A DNA stretch of 51,881 nt from the NCBI GenBank assembly GCA_001899285.1, contig MKWA01000001.1, positions 119,915 through 171,795 on the forward strand. Reading direction: 5' to 3'. This DNA is from Rhizobiales bacterium 64-17 (lineage in GTDB: Bacteria; Pseudomonadota; Alphaproteobacteria; Rhizobiales; Xanthobacteraceae). Under the pieces are notes generated by a model, which was not told the origin of the DNA, did not search any database, and saw only the letters and a program-made list of their open reading frames with translations. This document shows, in pieces, positions 9,259 to 17,096 of the stretch; the first letter of the stretch is position 1, and every line of letters starts with the position of its first letter. Position numbers and translations under genes: made by a program.

Positions 9259-10251
9259 TCAGTTCTGGTAAATGGTGTCGAACACACCGCCATCGGCGAA
9301 GTGCGTCTTCTGGGCATTGCGCCAGCCGCCGAATACCTCGTCGATGGTGAACAGGTTCACCTTGGGAAATTGCGTCTCGTATTTCTTGACGATCTCCGGG
9401 TCACGCGGCCGGTAGAAATTCTCGGCCGAAATCTCCTGCCCCTGCTTGCTGTAGATGAAGTTCAGATAGGCCGTCGCCACCGCACGCGTGCCTTTCCGGT
9501 CGACAACCTTGTCGACGACGGCGACTGGCGGCTCCGCGAGGATCGAGACCGAAGGAACGACGATGTCGAACTTGTCCTGCCCGAACTCCTTGATGGACAG
9601 GAATGCCTCGTTTTCCCAGGTGACCAGCACGTCGCCCACATTGCGCTCGACGAATGTCACTGTCGAACCTCGGGCGCCGGTGTCCAGCACCGGCACATTG
9701 GCATAGATCGCTTTGACAAACGCCTTGGCCTTATCCGGCGTTCCACCGGGCTGCTTGAGGGCATAACCCCACGCCGCCAGATAGTTCCAGCGCGCGCCGC
9801 CGGACGTCTTCGGATTTGGCGTAATGATCTTCACACCGGACCTGGCCAGATCGCCCCAGTCCTTGATGCCTTTCGGATTTCCCTTGCGCACCAGGAAAAC
9901 GATCGTCGAGGTGTATGGCGCCGAATTTTCCGGAAGCCTCTTCTGCCAGTCGCTCGCCAGCAGCCCGCGATCGGCGATGGCGTCGATGTCGTAAGCCAGC
10001 GCCAGCGTGACGACGTCGGCAGCGAGCCCGTCGATCACGGATCGAGCCTGCTTGCCGGAGCCGCCATGCGACGACTTGATCTCGACTGTTTTCCCTTCAG
10101 GCGACTTGTATTGGCTGGAAAACGCCTTGCTCAACGCCGCATGCAGCTCGCGGGTCGGATCGTAAGATACATTGAGCAACGTGATATCCGCAGCATGCGC
10201 ATTTACGCCCAGAGCGGCAGCTAAAACCAGACCGTAAAGAGTACGTTTCAT
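9259..10251 (-). CDS. sbp: Periplasmic sulfate/thiosulfate-binding protein
   Basis: A 330-residue secreted receptor that delivers sulfate (or thiosulfate) to CysTWA. An N-terminal signal peptide ([15 protein letters not shown]...AHA) is followed by the mature domain, which has the conserved runs '[15 protein letters not shown]' and '[19 protein letters not shown]'. These identify the Sbp/CysP family, but I cannot separate Sbp from CysP with confidence. Two ATGs are close together; the one at 10251 has GGAG 6 bp upstream and gives a clean signal peptide, while the one at 10257 abuts the GGAG. It is the first gene of the sulfate-import operon, with a 13-codon leader ORF 45 bp upstream. Confidence 0.93.
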   Translation of the reverse strand: MKRTLYGLVLAAALGVNAHAADITLLNVSYDPTRELHAALSKAFSSQYKSPEGKTVEIKSSHGGSGKQARSVIDGLAADVVTLALAYDIDAIADRGLLASDWQKRLPENSAPYTSTIVFLVRKGNPKGIKDWGDLARSGVKIITPNPKTSGGARWNYLAAWGYALKQPGGTPDKAKAFVKAIYANVPVLDTGARGSTVTFVERNVGDVLVTWENEAFLSIKEFGQDKFDIVVPSVSILAEPPVAVVDKVVDRKGTRAVATAYLNFIYSKQGQEISAENFYRPRDPEIVKKYETQFPKVNLFTIDEVFGGWRNAQKTHFADGGVFDTIYQN

Positions 10252-10296
10252 CCTCATCTCCACTTCCACCGGAAGATCGGTCACCATTGATGATCG

Positions 10297-10338
10297 TCAG
10301 AGTCGGTGCACGACGTGCATCGCTCCGATCATTTTCAT
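10297..10338 (-). CDS. Candidate 13-residue leader peptide upstream of sbp
   Basis: On the sbp strand there is an ATG at 10338 preceded by a very strong ribosome-binding site (CGGGAGG, 6 bp upstream) that opens a 13-codon frame, MKMIGAMHVVHRL, ending in TGA at 10297. It lies 45 bp before the sbp start. The 3' half overlaps a 13-bp palindrome, TGCAC-GAC-GTGCA (10307-10319), which could be an RNA hairpin or a protein-binding site. A strong ribosome site on such a short frame suggests a translated leader used for attenuation of the sulfate operon. It has no Cys codon, so if it senses something through translation the signal is not obvious. Confidence 0.45.
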   Translation of the reverse strand: MKMIGAMHVVHRL

Positions 10339-10452
10339 GTTTTCCTCCCGAATTTTATTTCTCATCGTCATTGCTTCGGCATTGCATCCATTTTTTCCAA
10401 ATCGTCTGAACGGAAAGAACTTTTCTATTTTCAAACGACACCATTCTGTTTG

Positions 10453-10480
10453 TTGACGCGCTCACGCCTCGGCTTACAAA
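10453..10480 (+). promoter_or_regulatory. Candidate promoter for cysD-cysNH
   Basis: TTGACG (10453-10458) and TACAAA (10475-10480) are separated by 16 bp and read toward cysD, which fits a housekeeping sigma-factor promoter. The stretch from about 10320 to 10530 is clearly more AT-rich than its surroundings, as expected of the control region between the divergent sulfate-import and sulfate-activation operons. The region between sbp (10251) and cysD (10623) is 371 bp. Besides this promoter I see only the two leader ORFs and the palindrome described separately. No start site has been measured. Confidence 0.4.
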
Positions 10481-10506
10481 CAAAGATCTACGACAAAAGC
10501 CAAAAA

Positions 10507-10530
10507 ATGTTGTGCCTTTGTTGTTCGTGA
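10507..10530 (+). CDS. Candidate Cys-rich leader ORF (MLCLCCS) upstream of cysD
   Basis: ATG at 10507 opens a seven-codon frame encoding M-L-C-L-C-C-S and ends in TGA at 10530, 92 bp before cysD and on the same strand. Three of seven residues are cysteine, in front of genes that lead to cysteine synthesis. Short Cys-rich leader ORFs acting as cysteine-responsive attenuators are known in mycobacteria ahead of sulfur genes, so the placement is suggestive. There is no strong ribosome-binding site upstream (only an A-rich run), and I do not see a convincing terminator pair between it and cysD, so translation and function are uncertain. The candidate promoter lies 27 bp upstream. Confidence 0.4.
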   Translation: MLCLCCS

Positions 10531-10622
10531 CCTTGGAATGTTCAGCAATGTGCAGCGAGACGGCGGAGATGGTTTCTTCTGTTGCCGATCAGCGCACGAT
10601 CGCGGACGCGGAGTAAATTTCG

Positions 10623-11417
10623 ATGGATCGGCTCGATGAGCTCGAAGCGCAAAGCATCTTCATCTTCCGCGAGGCATTCGCCCGGATGAAGAACATCGCC
10701 CTGCTGTGGTCGCTGGGCAAGGATTCGAACGTGATGATCTGGCTGGCACGAAAGGCGTTCTTTGGCCGCGTGCCCTTTCCGGTCATGCACGTCGATACAG
10801 GCAAGAAATTCGCGGAGATGTACGAATTTCGCATCCGATACGCGAAGGAATGGGCGCTCGATCTCATCGTCGAGAATTGCCCACCGATCGATTCCGTCGA
10901 TCCAACGCTGCCGCCCGCGGCCCGCTCTGCCGCGCGCAAAACGGAAGGATTGAAGAGCGCACTCGTCAAGCACGGCTTCGATGGCCTGATTACCGGCATC
11001 CGCCGCGACGAGGAACCGACCCGCGCCAAGGAGCGCGTATTTTCACCGCGCGGCGCGGAAGGTCTGTGGGATGTCCGCGACCAGCCACCCGAATTCTGGA
11101 ATCACTTCAACGCGTCGCCACCGCCCGGCGCACATTTGCGCATTCATCCGATCCTGCATTGGACCGAAATCGACATCTGGGCGTATACGCGACGCGAGAA
11201 CATTCCGATCATCCCGCTCTATCTGAGCCGTAACGGAAAACGCTATCGCTCCCTCGGTGATGCGGACATCACCTTCCCTGTCGCGTCCAACGCGCGCTCC
11301 ATCGACGAAATCATCGACGAACTGCACGACACGAAAGTGCCGGAACGATCCGGGCGCGCCATGGATCACGAATCCGAAGATGCGTTCGAGCGTTTGCGCA
11401 CCGCCGGCTACCTGTAA
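10623..11417 (+). CDS. cysD: Sulfate adenylyltransferase subunit 2, CysD
   Basis: A 264-residue cytoplasmic enzyme that forms adenosine-5'-phosphosulfate (APS) from ATP and sulfate together with CysN. The ATP-binding PP-loop reads SLGKDSNVM (near residue 30), followed by 'PVMHVDTGKKFAEMYEFR' and 'DGLITGIRRDEEPTRAKER', all diagnostic of CysD. It is somewhat shorter than the roughly 300-residue enterobacterial form. The ATG at 10623 has GGAG about 9 bp upstream. The fused cysN-cysH gene starts 14 bp downstream, so the complete path from sulfate to sulfite is encoded by two adjacent genes. Confidence 0.95.
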   Translation: MDRLDELEAQSIFIFREAFARMKNIALLWSLGKDSNVMIWLARKAFFGRVPFPVMHVDTGKKFAEMYEFRIRYAKEWALDLIVENCPPIDSVDPTLPPAARSAARKTEGLKSALVKHGFDGLITGIRRDEEPTRAKERVFSPRGAEGLWDVRDQPPEFWNHFNASPPPGAHLRIHPILHWTEIDIWAYTRRENIPIIPLYLSRNGKRYRSLGDADITFPVASNARSIDEIIDELHDTKVPERSGRAMDHESEDAFERLRTAGYL

Positions 11418-11431
11418 CTCCTGGAACTACC

Positions 11432-13471
11432 ATGAACGTCCTGGTAAATCCCGAACTGCTTCCCGTCGCGGACCAGCGTCCGCTCGTCCGCATCGTCATT
11501 GTCGGGCATGTCGATCACGGCAAATCGACCCTGATCGGCCGGCTTCTTTACGAGACCGGCAGCCTTCCCGACGGCAAGCTCGAGCATCTCAAGGCCGTCA
11601 GCGCACGGCGCGGCATGCCGTTCGAATGGTCATTCCTGCTCGATGCGCTGCAGACAGAGCGCGACCAGGGCATCACCATCGACACCAGCCAGATCCGGTT
11701 TCGCACGGCGTCACGCGACTTCGTTCTGATCGACGCGCCGGGTCACGTCGAATTCCTGCGCAACATGATCACCGGCGCAGCGCAGGCCGATGCGGCGGTC
11801 CTGATGATCGACGCGACGGAGGGCGTGCGCGAGCAGACCCGCCGCCACGGCTACCTGCTGCATCTTCTCGGGGTCCGTCAGGTTGCCGTGGTGGTCAACA
11901 AGATGGATCGCACCGGCTACAGCGCCGCGCGCTTCAACGAGATCGCGGAAGAAATCGACGCCTATTTAACCGGTCTCGGTCTCAAACCGGCGGCCATCAT
12001 TCCGGTCTCCGCTCGTGAAGGCGACGGCGTGGCCCTCAAGAGCGCGTCGCTGGCATGGTACGACGGCCCGCCGGTGGTGCAGGCGCTCGATCAGTTCTCG
12101 CCGGCGGCGCCGCTGCAGAACCTGCCGCTCCGGCTGCCGGTGCAGGCGGTTTACAAATTCGACGATCGGCGGATCATCGCCGGGCGAATCGAAAGCGGCG
12201 AGATCGGCGTGGGTGACGAGATCACCGTCATGCCCGGCAACAAGATCGCCCGCATCCGCTCCATCGAGAATTGGCCGGTCCCTCACGAAGGCAAGACAGT
12301 CACCGTAGCAAACGCCGGGCGCTCCGTGGGGATCACGCTCGATCGCGAATTGTTCGTGCAGCGGGGCGAGATCATCGCCCGCGCCTTGGCTCCCGTCCCC
12401 GCCACCCGCCGCCTCCGCGCTCGCGTCTTCTGGTTGCACCCCACGCCCCTCGTGCCGAATACGACAATCACGCTGCGTCTGGGAACCAGCGAAGCCCGTG
12501 GGCAGGTATCCGCGATCGTCAATACCCTCGATCCGGGCGCCCTGCAGTCCGGCATCAGCCACGCCATTCCGCAGAACCACATCGGCGAAATCGACATCGA
12601 GCTGGCGAAGCCGCTTGCCGCGGACCGCTCCACCGAGAACCCGGCTACCGGGCGCTTCGCCTTGGAGATCGACGGACGTATCGGCGGCGGCGGGCTGATC
12701 CTCGATCTGCTGGACCAGCGCCGTGACCAGAATGAGATTCGCGGTTCGGATTCGACCGTTCCCCGCGCGTTGCAACAGCAAGCCGACGCGCTCGCCGCGC
12801 TTCTGGCGGATCTGCCGCCGGTCGATCGGCTCAAGCTGCTGCGCGATCAGATCGAGGGACGGATCGTCTTTACCACCAGTTTCGGCATCGAAGATCAGGC
12901 CATCCTCGAGATGATCGTCCGCAACGACATCGACATCGACGTGGTGACACTGGATACCGGCCGCCTGTTTCCGGAAACCTACAATCTGTGGGCACAAACG
13001 GAGAGCCATTTCGGCAAACGCATCCGCGCCCTCTATCCGCGCCACGACGCTCTTGAAGCTCTGGTCGAAAAGCAGGGAATCAACGGGTTCTATGCCAGCC
13101 GCGAGGCCAGGCTGGCCTGCTGCTTCGTGCGGAAAGTGGAGCCGCTGAACCGCGCGCTCGCCGGCGCAACGGGATGGATCACCGGGCTGCGGGCGGATCA
13201 ATCCGCCAATCGCGCCGATATGGCGTTGCTCACGGCGGATGCCTCGTATCGCCTGCTCAAACTCAATCCGATCTTTGATTGGTCACGCGAGCAGGTTGCT
13301 GCATTCACCGCATCGCAAGGCGTTCCGGTCAATCCGCTGCACGAGCGAAACTTCGCATCCATCGGCTGCGCACCGTGTACACGCGCGTTGCGGCCCGGAG
13401 AGCCGGAACGCGCCGGCCGCTGGTGGTGGGAAGAGGCCACCAAGAAGGAATGCGGATTGCACGGCCGATAG
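11432..13471 (+). CDS. CysN GTPase fused to CysH-type APS reductase
   Basis: One uninterrupted 679-codon frame joins two enzymes. Residues 1 to about 430 are CysN, the regulatory GTPase of ATP sulfurylase: GHVDHGKS (25-32), the GITID switch region (80-84), DAPGH (101-105) and NKMD (156-159), then beta-barrel domains. Residues from about 445 to 679 are CysH: TTSFGIEDQ (481-489), Cys-Cys (563-564), CAPC (646-649) and the catalytic C-terminal ECGLH (Cys674). The paired Cys motifs that bind a [4Fe-4S] cluster mark the APS-reducing type, so no APS kinase is needed, and none is present in the window. CysN is commonly fused to CysC; fusion to CysH is an arrangement I do not know as standard. The join around 425-455 shows no frameshift. 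Confidence 0.92.
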   Translation: MNVLVNPELLPVADQRPLVRIVIVGHVDHGKSTLIGRLLYETGSLPDGKLEHLKAVSARRGMPFEWSFLLDALQTERDQGITIDTSQIRFRTASRDFVLIDAPGHVEFLRNMITGAAQADAAVLMIDATEGVREQTRRHGYLLHLLGVRQVAVVVNKMDRTGYSAARFNEIAEEIDAYLTGLGLKPAAIIPVSAREGDGVALKSASLAWYDGPPVVQALDQFSPAAPLQNLPLRLPVQAVYKFDDRRIIAGRIESGEIGVGDEITVMPGNKIARIRSIENWPVPHEGKTVTVANAGRSVGITLDRELFVQRGEIIARALAPVPATRRLRARVFWLHPTPLVPNTTITLRLGTSEARGQVSAIVNTLDPGALQSGISHAIPQNHIGEIDIELAKPLAADRSTENPATGRFALEIDGRIGGGGLILDLLDQRRDQNEIRGSDSTVPRALQQQADALAALLADLPPVDRLKLLRDQIEGRIVFTTSFGIEDQAILEMIVRNDIDIDVVTLDTGRLFPETYNLWAQTESHFGKRIRALYPRHDALEALVEKQGINGFYASREARLACCFVRKVEPLNRALAGATGWITGLRADQSANRADMALLTADASYRLLKLNPIFDWSREQVAAFTASQGVPVNPLHERNFASIGCAPCTRALRPGEPERAGRWWWEEATKKECGLHGR

Positions 13472-13478
13472 CTCGAAT

Positions 13479-13506
13479 GATCCCGGGCGCAAACGCGCCC
13501 AGGATC
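13479..13506. terminator. Hairpin between convergent cysNH and Bug-receptor genes
   Basis: Eight bases after the cysNH stop, GATCC plus GGGCGC (13479-13490) pair with GCGCCC plus GGATC (13495-13506) around an AAAC loop, with one C-A mismatch. Such a stem between two convergent gene ends is the normal position of a bidirectional terminator. There is no T-tract on either side, so it may only partly stop transcription or may act as an RNA 3'-end stabiliser. Confidence 0.5.
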
Positions 13507-13525
13507 ACGGCGGCGATGGAGACGT

Positions 13526-14515
13526 CTACTGTTTCACAAATCCGATCTCGTCGATGACCCGGCGATACTTCGTGTCCGCGGCTTTCAGCAATTTGGCATA
13601 ATGGTCCGGCGAATAGTCGGGGATCGTATCGTTGCCCCGATCGGTGATGAATTTACGTCCCTCCGGAGACGAGACGATCGCTGCGATCTCGCGATTGAGC
13701 CGCTGCACGATCGGCTGCGGCGTTCCGGCCGGAGCCAGGATGCCGACGACATTGATGATCTCGAAATCCTTGAGACCGCTTTCCGCAAGCGTCGGCACAT
13801 CCGGAACCGTCGGGCTGCGCTGCAATGAGGTCACCGCCATCATCCGCAGTTGCCCGCTCTGGATCTGCGGCTGCATGGCGGAATAGGGATTGAAGACGAT
13901 ATGCGCGTCGCCGCGCACCACACCGATCATCGCCTCGGCGCCGCCGCGATACGGCACGATCTGCAACTGAAGGCCGGCGGCATGACGGAACATCATGCTG
14001 ATGACATCGCTGAAGCCACCGAGCGACGCGGCGTTCAGCTTGCCGGGATTGGCCTTTGCATACTGGATCAACTCGGCGATGTTGTGCACCGGGATGGTCG
14101 CCGATGACACCATCAGGAACGGATGCTGGAAGGCCGCAATAACCGGCGCGAAGTCCTTCACCGTATCGAAAGCGGGATTCTTCTGCAGCAACGGGCTCTG
14201 CATTGTCGTGCTGCTGGCGACAAGAAGAGTGTGCCCGTCAGGCGCCGCCTTTGCGACAACGCCGGCGCCGATCAACCCGCCGGCCCCGCCGCGATTTTCC
14301 ACCACCACCGGCTGTCCGAGCGCGGCACTAAGCTTGGGCGCGAGAAAGCGCGCAAGGAGATCGGTGGATGCGCCGGGCGGGAATGGCACCAACAACTGCA
14401 CCGGCCGCGCTGGAAATGTCTCCTGCGCCGGTGCCGCGGAGAAAGTACCCGTCATCAAAGCCGAGAGACATGCCAGCATGCCCGCGGCGCGCTTCCAAGA
14501 ACGCGACAATGTCAT
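13526..14515 (-). CDS. Bug-family (tripartite tricarboxylate type) periplasmic binding protein
   Basis: A 329-residue secreted receptor of the Bug/TctC family, which binds carboxylates. It has a signal peptide (MTLSRSWKRAAGMLAC...APAQ), the mature start 'FPARPVQLLVPFPPGASTD', then the family runs 'GQPVVVENRGGAGG' and 'VPDVPTLAESGLKDFE'. The ATG at 14515 has GGGAGG 8 bp upstream; an ATG at 14551 would precede the signal peptide. It is the last gene of a five-gene operon starting at 19129. The TctA/TctB membrane partners of this transporter class are not in the window, as is usual for the many orphan Bug proteins. Ligand unknown. Confidence 0.9.
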   Translation of the reverse strand: MTLSRSWKRAAGMLACLSALMTGTFSAAPAQETFPARPVQLLVPFPPGASTDLLARFLAPKLSAALGQPVVVENRGGAGGLIGAGVVAKAAPDGHTLLVASSTTMQSPLLQKNPAFDTVKDFAPVIAAFQHPFLMVSSATIPVHNIAELIQYAKANPGKLNAASLGGFSDVISMMFRHAAGLQLQIVPYRGGAEAMIGVVRGDAHIVFNPYSAMQPQIQSGQLRMMAVTSLQRSPTVPDVPTLAESGLKDFEIINVVGILAPAGTPQPIVQRLNREIAAIVSSPEGRKFITDRGNDTIPDYSPDHYAKLLKAADTKYRRVIDEIGFVKQ

Positions 14516-14554
14516 AGTCTGATCCTCCCGCTGTGCGGAGATGAAGGGCATGGG

Positions 14555-15586
14555 TTAGTTCGCACCCACCAGATTGGCTTTCTTGACCACGTCGCTCCAG
14601 ATCGCGAGCTCTGCCGCGAGTTCTCGGCTGAACTGGCCGGCATCGCTCGCCTTGTCCTCAAAGCCCATTTCACCGAACTTCTTGCGGACATCTGGCAGGC
14701 GGGCGACCTCGACAATCGCCTTCGACAGCCGGTCAACAATCGGCTTCGGTGTCTTTGCGGAGACGAAGAACCCGACCCAGGCGAGCACGGGCAGCGACGG
14801 CACGCCGGCCTCGCCGAAGGTCGGCACATCCGGCAATTGCGCCGAGCGCTGCTCGCTCGCCACTGCAACAGCCTGGATCTTGCCGGATTTGACCAGCGGC
14901 ACCGCGGGCGGAATGGTCGCAGACCCGACCTCGACCTGATTGGCGACCACCGCCGTCAAGGCCGGTGCCGCGCCGGGGAACGGCACATGCTGCATCCGCA
15001 AGCCGGGTTGTGACGTCAGCAGAAACTCCACCGTGAGATGCGACAGCGATCCGGCGCCGGTGGTGGCATAGTTGAGCGGCTTCTGGCGCGCGAGCGAGAG
15101 CAAATCCTTCAGCGAATGCGCCGGCACCTGCGGCGACGTGACGATGACGATCGCCTGCGGCGCGACGCTGGCCACCGGGGCCAGTTCATCGGCGATCTTG
15201 AAATTCGTCTCGGGTTTCAAAAGCTGGTTGATCAGCAGCGGGTTCGACGCGACCAGCACCGTCGTGCCGTTTGGCTCCGCGCTCGCCACCTGTCGCCCGG
15301 CGATGATGCCGGCGGCACCCGGACGGTTCTCCACGATCACCGTCTGGCCGAGCGACGTGGTGAGCCGGTCCGCGATCAGGCGCGCGACCACATCGACACC
15401 GCCACCCGGCGCGAACGTCACGATCAGCCGGATGGTCTGGTTTGACGGGATCGTCTCTTGCGCTGCGGTCCGCGACGGCATGCCAAGCACGGCGACCGCA
15501 AACAAGAGGCTGACAACAGCGAGACGGATGCGATCAAACAGGGGCGGCAACAAGGCTTGACGTCCAGGCGATGTCGAACGGCGCAT
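14555..15586 (-). CDS. Bug-family periplasmic binding protein
   Basis: A 343-residue Bug/TctC receptor with a long basic N-terminus and a signal peptide ending near 'GMPSRTAAQE'. Family runs include 'IRLIVTFAPGGGVDVVARL', 'GQTVIVENRPGAAG' and 'LPDVPTFGEAG'. The ATG at 15586 is chosen because it begins a plausible signal sequence; an in-frame ATG at 15673 lies inside the DUF35 gene and adds non-Bug residues. It sits 39 bp before a second Bug gene in the same operon. The two differ clearly, so they are not a recent duplication and may bind different acids. Confidence 0.88.
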   Translation of the reverse strand: MRRSTSPGRQALLPPLFDRIRLAVVSLLFAVAVLGMPSRTAAQETIPSNQTIRLIVTFAPGGGVDVVARLIADRLTTSLGQTVIVENRPGAAGIIAGRQVASAEPNGTTVLVASNPLLINQLLKPETNFKIADELAPVASVAPQAIVIVTSPQVPAHSLKDLLSLARQKPLNYATTGAGSLSHLTVEFLLTSQPGLRMQHVPFPGAAPALTAVVANQVEVGSATIPPAVPLVKSGKIQAVAVASEQRSAQLPDVPTFGEAGVPSLPVLAWVGFFVSAKTPKPIVDRLSKAIVEVARLPDVRKKFGEMGFEDKASDAGQFSRELAAELAIWSDVVKKANLVGAN

Positions 15587-15642
15587 GATCGTAGTTCCCC
15601 TCTCTCTCGAAACTGAACTCCGGTTCGATTCCGGCAATCCCT

Positions 15643-15954
15643 TCAACCCAATGCGCGGCGCGCGATCGGACAACCGTCCCGGTCGAACAGCCTGACCGCT
15701 GTCTGCTCCGGCAACGGCTCTTCAAGCCCGGCATTGATGACCTGGCCTTCGCTGGTCCGCACGCAGGCGATGTAACGCGGCTCCCACCGATCGCGGCCGG
15801 CGGCGTAACGCACCGTGGTCATCTGCTCGACCACGCCGGCCTCAACCCGATCCGTCTGCCACGATGCCTCCCCGCAGCGCGGACAGATCAGCCGATGCGG
15901 AAAGAATCCCGTGCCGCAACCCGTGCAGCGCGAAAGTGGAATCCCCGGTGTCAT
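15643..15954 (-). CDS. DUF35 OB-fold / zinc-ribbon protein (thiolase partner)
   Basis: A 103-residue protein of the acyl-CoA-associated DUF35 family. A rubredoxin-like zinc ribbon (Cys10, Cys13, Cys24, Cys27) is followed by a small OB-fold. Proteins of this family bind next to thiolase-like proteins; in steroid side-chain degradation a DUF35 domain pairs with an Ltp2-type thiolase fold to form an aldolase. Here it overlaps the thiolase gene by 4 bp (ATGA), so the two are almost certainly made together. The start ATG at 15954 is set by that overlap and places the zinc ribbon at the N-terminus as usual. Confidence 0.85.
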   Translation of the reverse strand: MTPGIPLSRCTGCGTGFFPHRLICPRCGEASWQTDRVEAGVVEQMTTVRYAAGRDRWEPRYIACVRTSEGQVINAGLEEPLPEQTAVRLFDRDGCPIARRALG

Positions 15955-17096
15955 GATGCGCGCTCCAGAACAGCCGCGCCGGCGCAAGCGCCGTAGCGGT
16001 AAACAACCATGCCGTAACCGCTGACCACCGCCAGCCGCGCGTCGGGGACTTGCCGGTCGCCGGCGCGACGATGCAGTTGGCGCACCGCTTCGACGGTGCC
16101 GTTGAGTCCCCCCGCCGCGCCGGCCTGCCCCGCCGACAGCAATCCACCAGACGTGTTGAGCGGAAACCGCTGCTCACCAATGGTCACGCGGGCAAACCGC
16201 GCCAGGTCATTGCCAGGAATCATCCTCAGGTCGCTGAGCTGGGCCAGCACCATGGCCGGGTAATCGTCGTAGATCGACGCGAGGTCGATCTCATCCGGGC
16301 CAACACCGGCCGCAGCCCACAGATCGTCGGCAACTTTTGAGAGGCCGGTCTTCAGCCCCTCACCTTCCTGGTTGTCATAGTTGAAGCTCTGGCGTAACGC
16401 GCGCACATGCACCGGCTTGCGATCCGCCGGACAACGGTCCGCCGTCGACACCACCAGCGCGGACGCGCCGCAGCATGACGGCACGCAATCGAACCGCGTC
16501 AGCGGATCGGCGACCATCGGCGACGCGAGATATTCCTCCATGGTCAGCGGCTGCCGGTATACCGCGCCGGGATTGCCGGCCGCCCAGGCGCGCTGCGCCA
16601 CGGCGATGTGGCCGTAATCCTGCCGCGTCAAGCCATAGGCTTTCATCTGCCGCTGGGTGAGCAGCGCGAACAGCGAGTTCGGACCGGAATGACCGAGCGG
16701 AGCCACATGATCGCGGATCGCGCGGTTGTAGTTCGAGGAAACTTTCGCCACCTGTTCAGCGTTCAGCGCATCGCCGGAGACGATCACGATGTTCGAGGCC
16801 GCACCAGCCTCGATTCCGCGGATCGCATGGCCCAGCATGTTCATGCCGGACGCGCCGCCATTGGTGTCGTGCAGCAGCCAGCGCAGCGACAGGCCGAACC
16901 GCCAGGCCATATCGACGGCCTTGTCCGGATCGATGGAGAACGAGCAGATCGCCAGCCCGTCGATATCAGACGGCTTCAGCCGCGCGTCTTTCAGCGCCGC
17001 AACCACCGCATCGCGCAGGAACGTGTGCGTGTTCTGGTCCGGGCGCGGATGCCGCGTATAGCCCGCTTCGCCGGTGCCGATGATCGCCGCCTTCAC
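15951..17096 (-). CDS. Thiolase-fold protein (SCP-x/Ltp type) lacking the usual active-site Cys
   Basis: A 381-residue member of the thiolase superfamily, lipid-transfer-protein branch. It starts with GTG at 17096, in a 4-bp overlap (GTGA) with the upstream acyl-CoA synthetase. The region where thiolases carry the nucleophilic Cys reads 'HDTNGGASGMNMLGHAI' (about residues 76-92) and has no Cys. C-terminal motifs include 'LASIYDDYPAMVLAQ', 'LNTSGGLLSAGQAGAAGG' and 'VVSGYGMVVYRYGACAGAAV'. Loss of this Cys together with a DUF35 partner fits a retro-aldol or other carbon-carbon bond reaction on a CoA ester rather than ordinary thiolysis. The substrate is unknown. Confidence 0.85.
   Translation of the reverse strand: MKAAIIGTGEAGYTRHPRPDQNTHTFLRDAVVAALKDARLKPSDIDGLAICSFSIDPDKAVDMAWRFGLSLRWLLHDTNGGASGMNMLGHAIRGIEAGAASNIVIVSGDALNAEQVAKVSSNYNRAIRDHVAPLGHSGPNSLFALLTQRQMKAYGLTRQDYGHIAVAQRAWAAGNPGAVYRQPLTMEEYLASPMVADPLTRFDCVPSCCGASALVVSTADRCPADRKPVHVRALRQSFNYDNQEGEGLKTGLSKVADDLWAAAGVGPDEIDLASIYDDYPAMVLAQLSDLRMIPGNDLARFARVTIGEQRFPLNTSGGLLSAGQAGAAGGLNGTVEAVRQLHRRAGDRQVPDARLAVVSGYGMVVYRYGACAGAAVLERAS

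Noticed and set aside
10306-10530. 74-codon plus-strand frame covering the sbp-cysD control region.
   Set aside because: It runs through promoter-like AT-rich DNA, has no ribosome site and no family resemblance. Only its last seven codons (MLCLCCS) are considered, as a separate leader ORF.
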